In this document: piece by piece, positions 5,957 to 8,179 of the stretch
Position numbering within the stretch: position 1 is the first letter of the stretch
Layout: each line of letters opens with the position of its first letter
NCBI GenBank assembly: GCA_964367685.1
Contig: CAYIYM010000051.1
Location: 1-8,179, forward strand
DNA: 8,179 nt
Direction: 5' to 3'
Origin: CAUPWF01 sp964367685
GTDB taxonomy: Bacteria > Bacillota > Clostridia > Lachnospirales > Lachnospiraceae
Notes under the pieces: generated by a model
Told to the model about the DNA's origin: nothing
What the model saw: only the letters and a program-made list of their open reading frames with translations
Database searches by the model: none
Program-made: the position numbers and the translations under genes

Positions 5957-8179
5957 TTATGAACGTGGAACTTCAACCATTTTGTAAGCTTCTACTCTAT
6001 CTTCTTCTTTTACATCGTTGAATTTTTCAAATACAAATCCACACTCGTAACCTGTTCTAACTTCTTTTACATCATCTTTGAATCGCTTAAGTGAAGCAAG
6101 TGCTCCATCAAAAATTTGCTCTCCATCACGTGTAATACGTACTGAACAACCTCTTTCGAAGATACCATCTAACACATATGAACCAGCAATTGTACCAATT
6201 CCAGAGGCCTTAAATGTTTGACGTACTTCTGCATGTCCAATAATACGCTCTTCAAATACCGGTGCAAGCATTCCCTTCATCGCCGCATCAATATCTTCAA
6301 TCGCACTGTAGATTACGCTATAAAGTCTCATATCCACACCTTCTCTATCAGCTGTTTCTTTTGCTGATACATCAGGGCTAACATTAAATCCAATGATAAT
6401 TGCTTTTGATGCACTAGCAAGTGTTACGTCAGATTCATTAATTGCCCCTACTCCACCGTGGATTACTTTTACAACTACTTCATCATTTGTAATTTTTAAT
6501 AGACTTTGCTTCATCGCCTCTACAGAACCTTGAACATCTGCTTTTACAATGATTGGCAATTCTTTAAGATTACCTTCTTTAATTTGACTAAAGATATCAT
6601 CTAAAGACATACTCTTAGATTTTGTATCATCTAGCATTTTTGTTCTATTATGTGAGATGAAAGTCTCACCAAACATTCTAGCTTCTTTATCATTTTCACA
6701 AACAACGAATACTTCTCCAGCATTAGGAACCGCATTAAGTCCAAGAATTTCTACTGGGATAGATGGGCCAGCTTCTTCAATTCTACGACCCTTATCATCG
6801 ATCATTGCACGTACTCTACCAAAAGCCGAACCTGCTGCAATAGCATCTCCAATTTTTAATGTTCCTTTTTGAACTAGTACAGTTGCTACTGATCCTTTTC
6901 CTTTATCTAATTCAGCCTCAATAACAAGTCCACGAGCGTTTCTGTTTGCGTTAGCTTTTAATTCAAGAATTTCTGCTGTTAATAAAATCATTTCAAGTAA
7001 TGTGTCTATTCCATCACCTGTTTTAGCTGAAACTGGAACAAATATTGTGCTACCGCCCCAATCTTCTGCAATCAATTCATATTCTGTCAATTCTTGCTTC
7101 ACTCTTTCGATGTTAGCACCTGGCTTATCCATCTTATTCACAGCAACTATGATCTCTGTTCCAGCTGCTTTTGCATGATTAATCGCTTCGATAGTTTGTG
7201 GCATAACTCCATCGTCAGCAGCAACAACTAGGATTGCAATATCAGTTGAATTAGCACCGCGCATTCTCATAGATGTAAATGCCTCATGTCCAGGAGTATC
7301 AAGGAATGTGATTTTCTCTTCTCCTACTTTTGTAATATAAGCTCCAATATGTTGTGTAATTCCGCCGTGCTCTCGATCAGTTACGTTTGTTTTTCTAATA
7401 GCATCAAGAAGTGATGTTTTACCATGATCAACGTGTCCCATTACACAAATAACTGGAGGACGCTTCACCATTGCATCTTCTTGTTCCTCATCTTCTTTCA
7501 GAAGCTCTTCAATTACATCTACAACCACTTCTTTCTCACATAAGATTTCAAATTCTAATGCAATTTCTTCTGCTGCCTCATATGTTAACTCATGGTTTAC
7601 AGTAACAATTTTACCTTGTAAGAATAATTTCTTGATGATTACTGAAGATACAATTTTCATTTTATCAGCCAATTCACCAATTGTAAGCATTTCTGGGATT
7701 GTGATCATTTTGATTTTTTCCACAACCTCTACTTTCTTTTGTGGTCTTTGTACTGGTGCAATAATCTTTCCTTTTGCATTTCTTGGTGCTTTATCTTCAC
7801 GCTTGTTGCTATAGTCTTTTTTCTTTGCATAATCTGTCTTATTTGCTTTTGCTCTTGTTGGCTTTTGCTCTAATTTGATTGCATCTGGCTTTGCAGGTGC
7901 CGCACCTCTTCTATCGCCGCCTGGAGCATTATTATTCCCACGGTAGTTGTTGTTATATGGTCTATCTCCTTGTGGACGATCTCCGCTATTATTTCCACGG
8001 TAGTTGTTGTTATACGGTCTATCTCCTTGTGGGCGATCGCCATTGTGGTTTCCACGGTAGTTGTTGTTATATGGTCTATCCCCTTGTGGTCTATCTCCAC
8101 TATTGTTTCCACGATAGCTGTTGTTGTATGGTCTATCTCCTTGTGGGCGGTTGTTGTTATACGGTCTATCCCCTTGTGG
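5957..8179 (-). CDS. infB: Translation initiation factor IF-2 (5' end missing, cut by window edge)
   Basis: IF2 is the GTPase that places initiator fMet-tRNA on the 30S subunit and promotes subunit joining in the cytoplasm. The frame stays open to the window edge, so 740 residues are visible and the true start lies outside. An internal GTG at 7723 can look like a start but only opens the conserved part. In order the protein shows: a repetitive Arg/Asn/Gly/Asp-rich linker (7928-8179); a Lys/Ala-rich stretch (about 7724-7927); an IF2_N-type helical domain (about 7560-7720, ITIPEMLTIGELADKMK); and the G domain, with GHVDHGKT (7415-7438), DTPGH (7286-7300), NKMD (7127-7138) and a following SAK. 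Domains II, III and the tRNA-binding C-terminal domain follow to the stop. All G motifs are intact. It is the first visible gene of the operon, about 100 nt upstream of rbfA, its usual neighbour. Only the upstream start and the full linker length are unknown. Confidence 0.97.
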   Translation of the reverse strand, partial: PQGDRPYNNNRPQGDRPYNNSYRGNNSGDRPQGDRPYNNNYRGNHNGDRPQGDRPYNNNYRGNNSGDRPQGDRPYNNNYRGNNNAPGGDRRGAAPAKPDAIKLEQKPTRAKANKTDYAKKKDYSNKREDKAPRNAKGKIIAPVQRPQKKVEVVEKIKMITIPEMLTIGELADKMKIVSSVIIKKLFLQGKIVTVNHELTYEAAEEIALEFEILCEKEVVVDVIEELLKEDEEQEDAMVKRPPVICVMGHVDHGKTSLLDAIRKTNVTDREHGGITQHIGAYITKVGEEKITFLDTPGHEAFTSMRMRGANSTDIAILVVAADDGVMPQTIEAINHAKAAGTEIIVAVNKMDKPGANIERVKQELTEYELIAEDWGGSTIFVPVSAKTGDGIDTLLEMILLTAEILELKANANRNARGLVIEAELDKGKGSVATVLVQKGTLKIGDAIAAGSAFGRVRAMIDDKGRRIEEAGPSIPVEILGLNAVPNAGEVFVVCENDKEARMFGETFISHNRTKMLDDTKSKSMSLDDIFSQIKEGNLKELPIIVKADVQGSVEAMKQSLLKITNDEVVVKVIHGGVGAINESDVTLASASKAIIIGFNVSPDVSAKETADREGVDMRLYSVIYSAIEDIDAAMKGMLAPVFEERIIGHAEVRQTFKASGIGTIAGSYVLDGIFERGCSVRITRDGEQIFDGALASLKRFKDDVKEVRTGYECGFVFEKFNDVKEEDRVEAYKMVEVPRS
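7928..8179 (-). repeat. 57-bp in-frame tandem repeat in the infB N-terminal linker
   Basis: Three full 57-bp units are visible (7967-8023, 8024-8080, 8081-8137). They are followed by a shortened 33-bp unit (8138-8170), the first 9 bases of another at the window edge, and a decayed copy at 7928-7966. Each full unit codes for 19 residues of the type RPQGDRPYNNNYRGNNSGD. By direct comparison adjacent units match at 49 of 57 and 47 of 57 bases. The 33-bp unit is explained by a clean 24-bp (8-codon) in-frame loss, so the reading frame is kept. The array continues past the window. The encoded peptide is low-complexity and rich in Arg, Asn, Gly, Asp, Pro and Tyr, and is very probably disordered. Variable linkers are common before the IF2 core in Clostridia. 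Confidence 0.93.

Noticed and set aside
3386..7814. Plus-strand open frames opposite ribF, truB, nrnA, rbfA and infB
   Set aside because: Each is wholly or mainly antisense to a firmly identified gene and shows no recognisable protein features.
7870..8112. 80-residue minus-strand open frame with a repeated Thr/Ile/His-rich pattern
   Set aside because: It is an out-of-frame reading of the infB repeat. Its periodicity comes from the 57-bp units, and the infB frame is open through the whole stretch.
7928..8179. Possible CRISPR array because of regularly spaced repeats
   Set aside because: Units are contiguous with no unique spacers, the period is a multiple of three, and the stretch is in frame with IF2.

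Overview
This window is a stretch of a conserved bacterial translation and RNA-metabolism operon. Every gene lies on the minus strand, so transcription runs from the right end (8179) to the left (1). In transcription order the genes are infB (5' end outside the window), rbfA, an nrnA-like DHH phosphoesterase gene, truB, ribF, rpsO and pnp. An intrinsic terminator lies just after pnp.

The DNA is AT-rich, with strong AGGAGG-type ribosome binding sites and NNA/NNT codons. The order infB-rbfA-nrnA-truB-ribF-rpsO-pnp is typical of low-GC Firmicutes. The Arg/Gly/Asn/Asp-rich repetitive N-terminal extension of IF2, the RbfA opening RKNSIKNTR and the PNPase opening MFNKFEMNLAGRTL fit class Clostridia, probably Lachnospirales. 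I infer this from memory of the families; a species cannot be named from the sequence.

Layout: 8179-5957 infB, with a 57-bp tandem repeat (7928-8179) coding for a disordered linker; 5956-5854 a spacer holding a strong hairpin; 5853-5482 rbfA, which most likely starts at a TTG codon; 5492-4539 nrnA-like, overlapping or abutting rbfA; 4510-3605 truB; 3586-2663 ribF; 2662-2560 the rpsO leader, with a near-consensus promoter embedded in the end of ribF and a foldable leader RNA; 2559-2293 rpsO; 2292-2134 an rpsO-pnp spacer with two separate hairpins; 2133-49 pnp; 1-39 terminator.

Functionally the set joins translation initiation (IF2), 30S maturation (RbfA, S15), tRNA modification (TruB), FMN/FAD synthesis (RibF), and RNA turnover from long RNA (PNPase) down to short oligonucleotides (NrnA-like). 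No mobile element, CRISPR array, tRNA, rRNA or clearly new system is present. The points worth a second look are regulatory: the internal promoter and rpsO leader, the long pnp leader hairpin recalling RNase III/PNPase autoregulation in enterobacteria, the hairpin after infB, and the repeat expansion in IF2.
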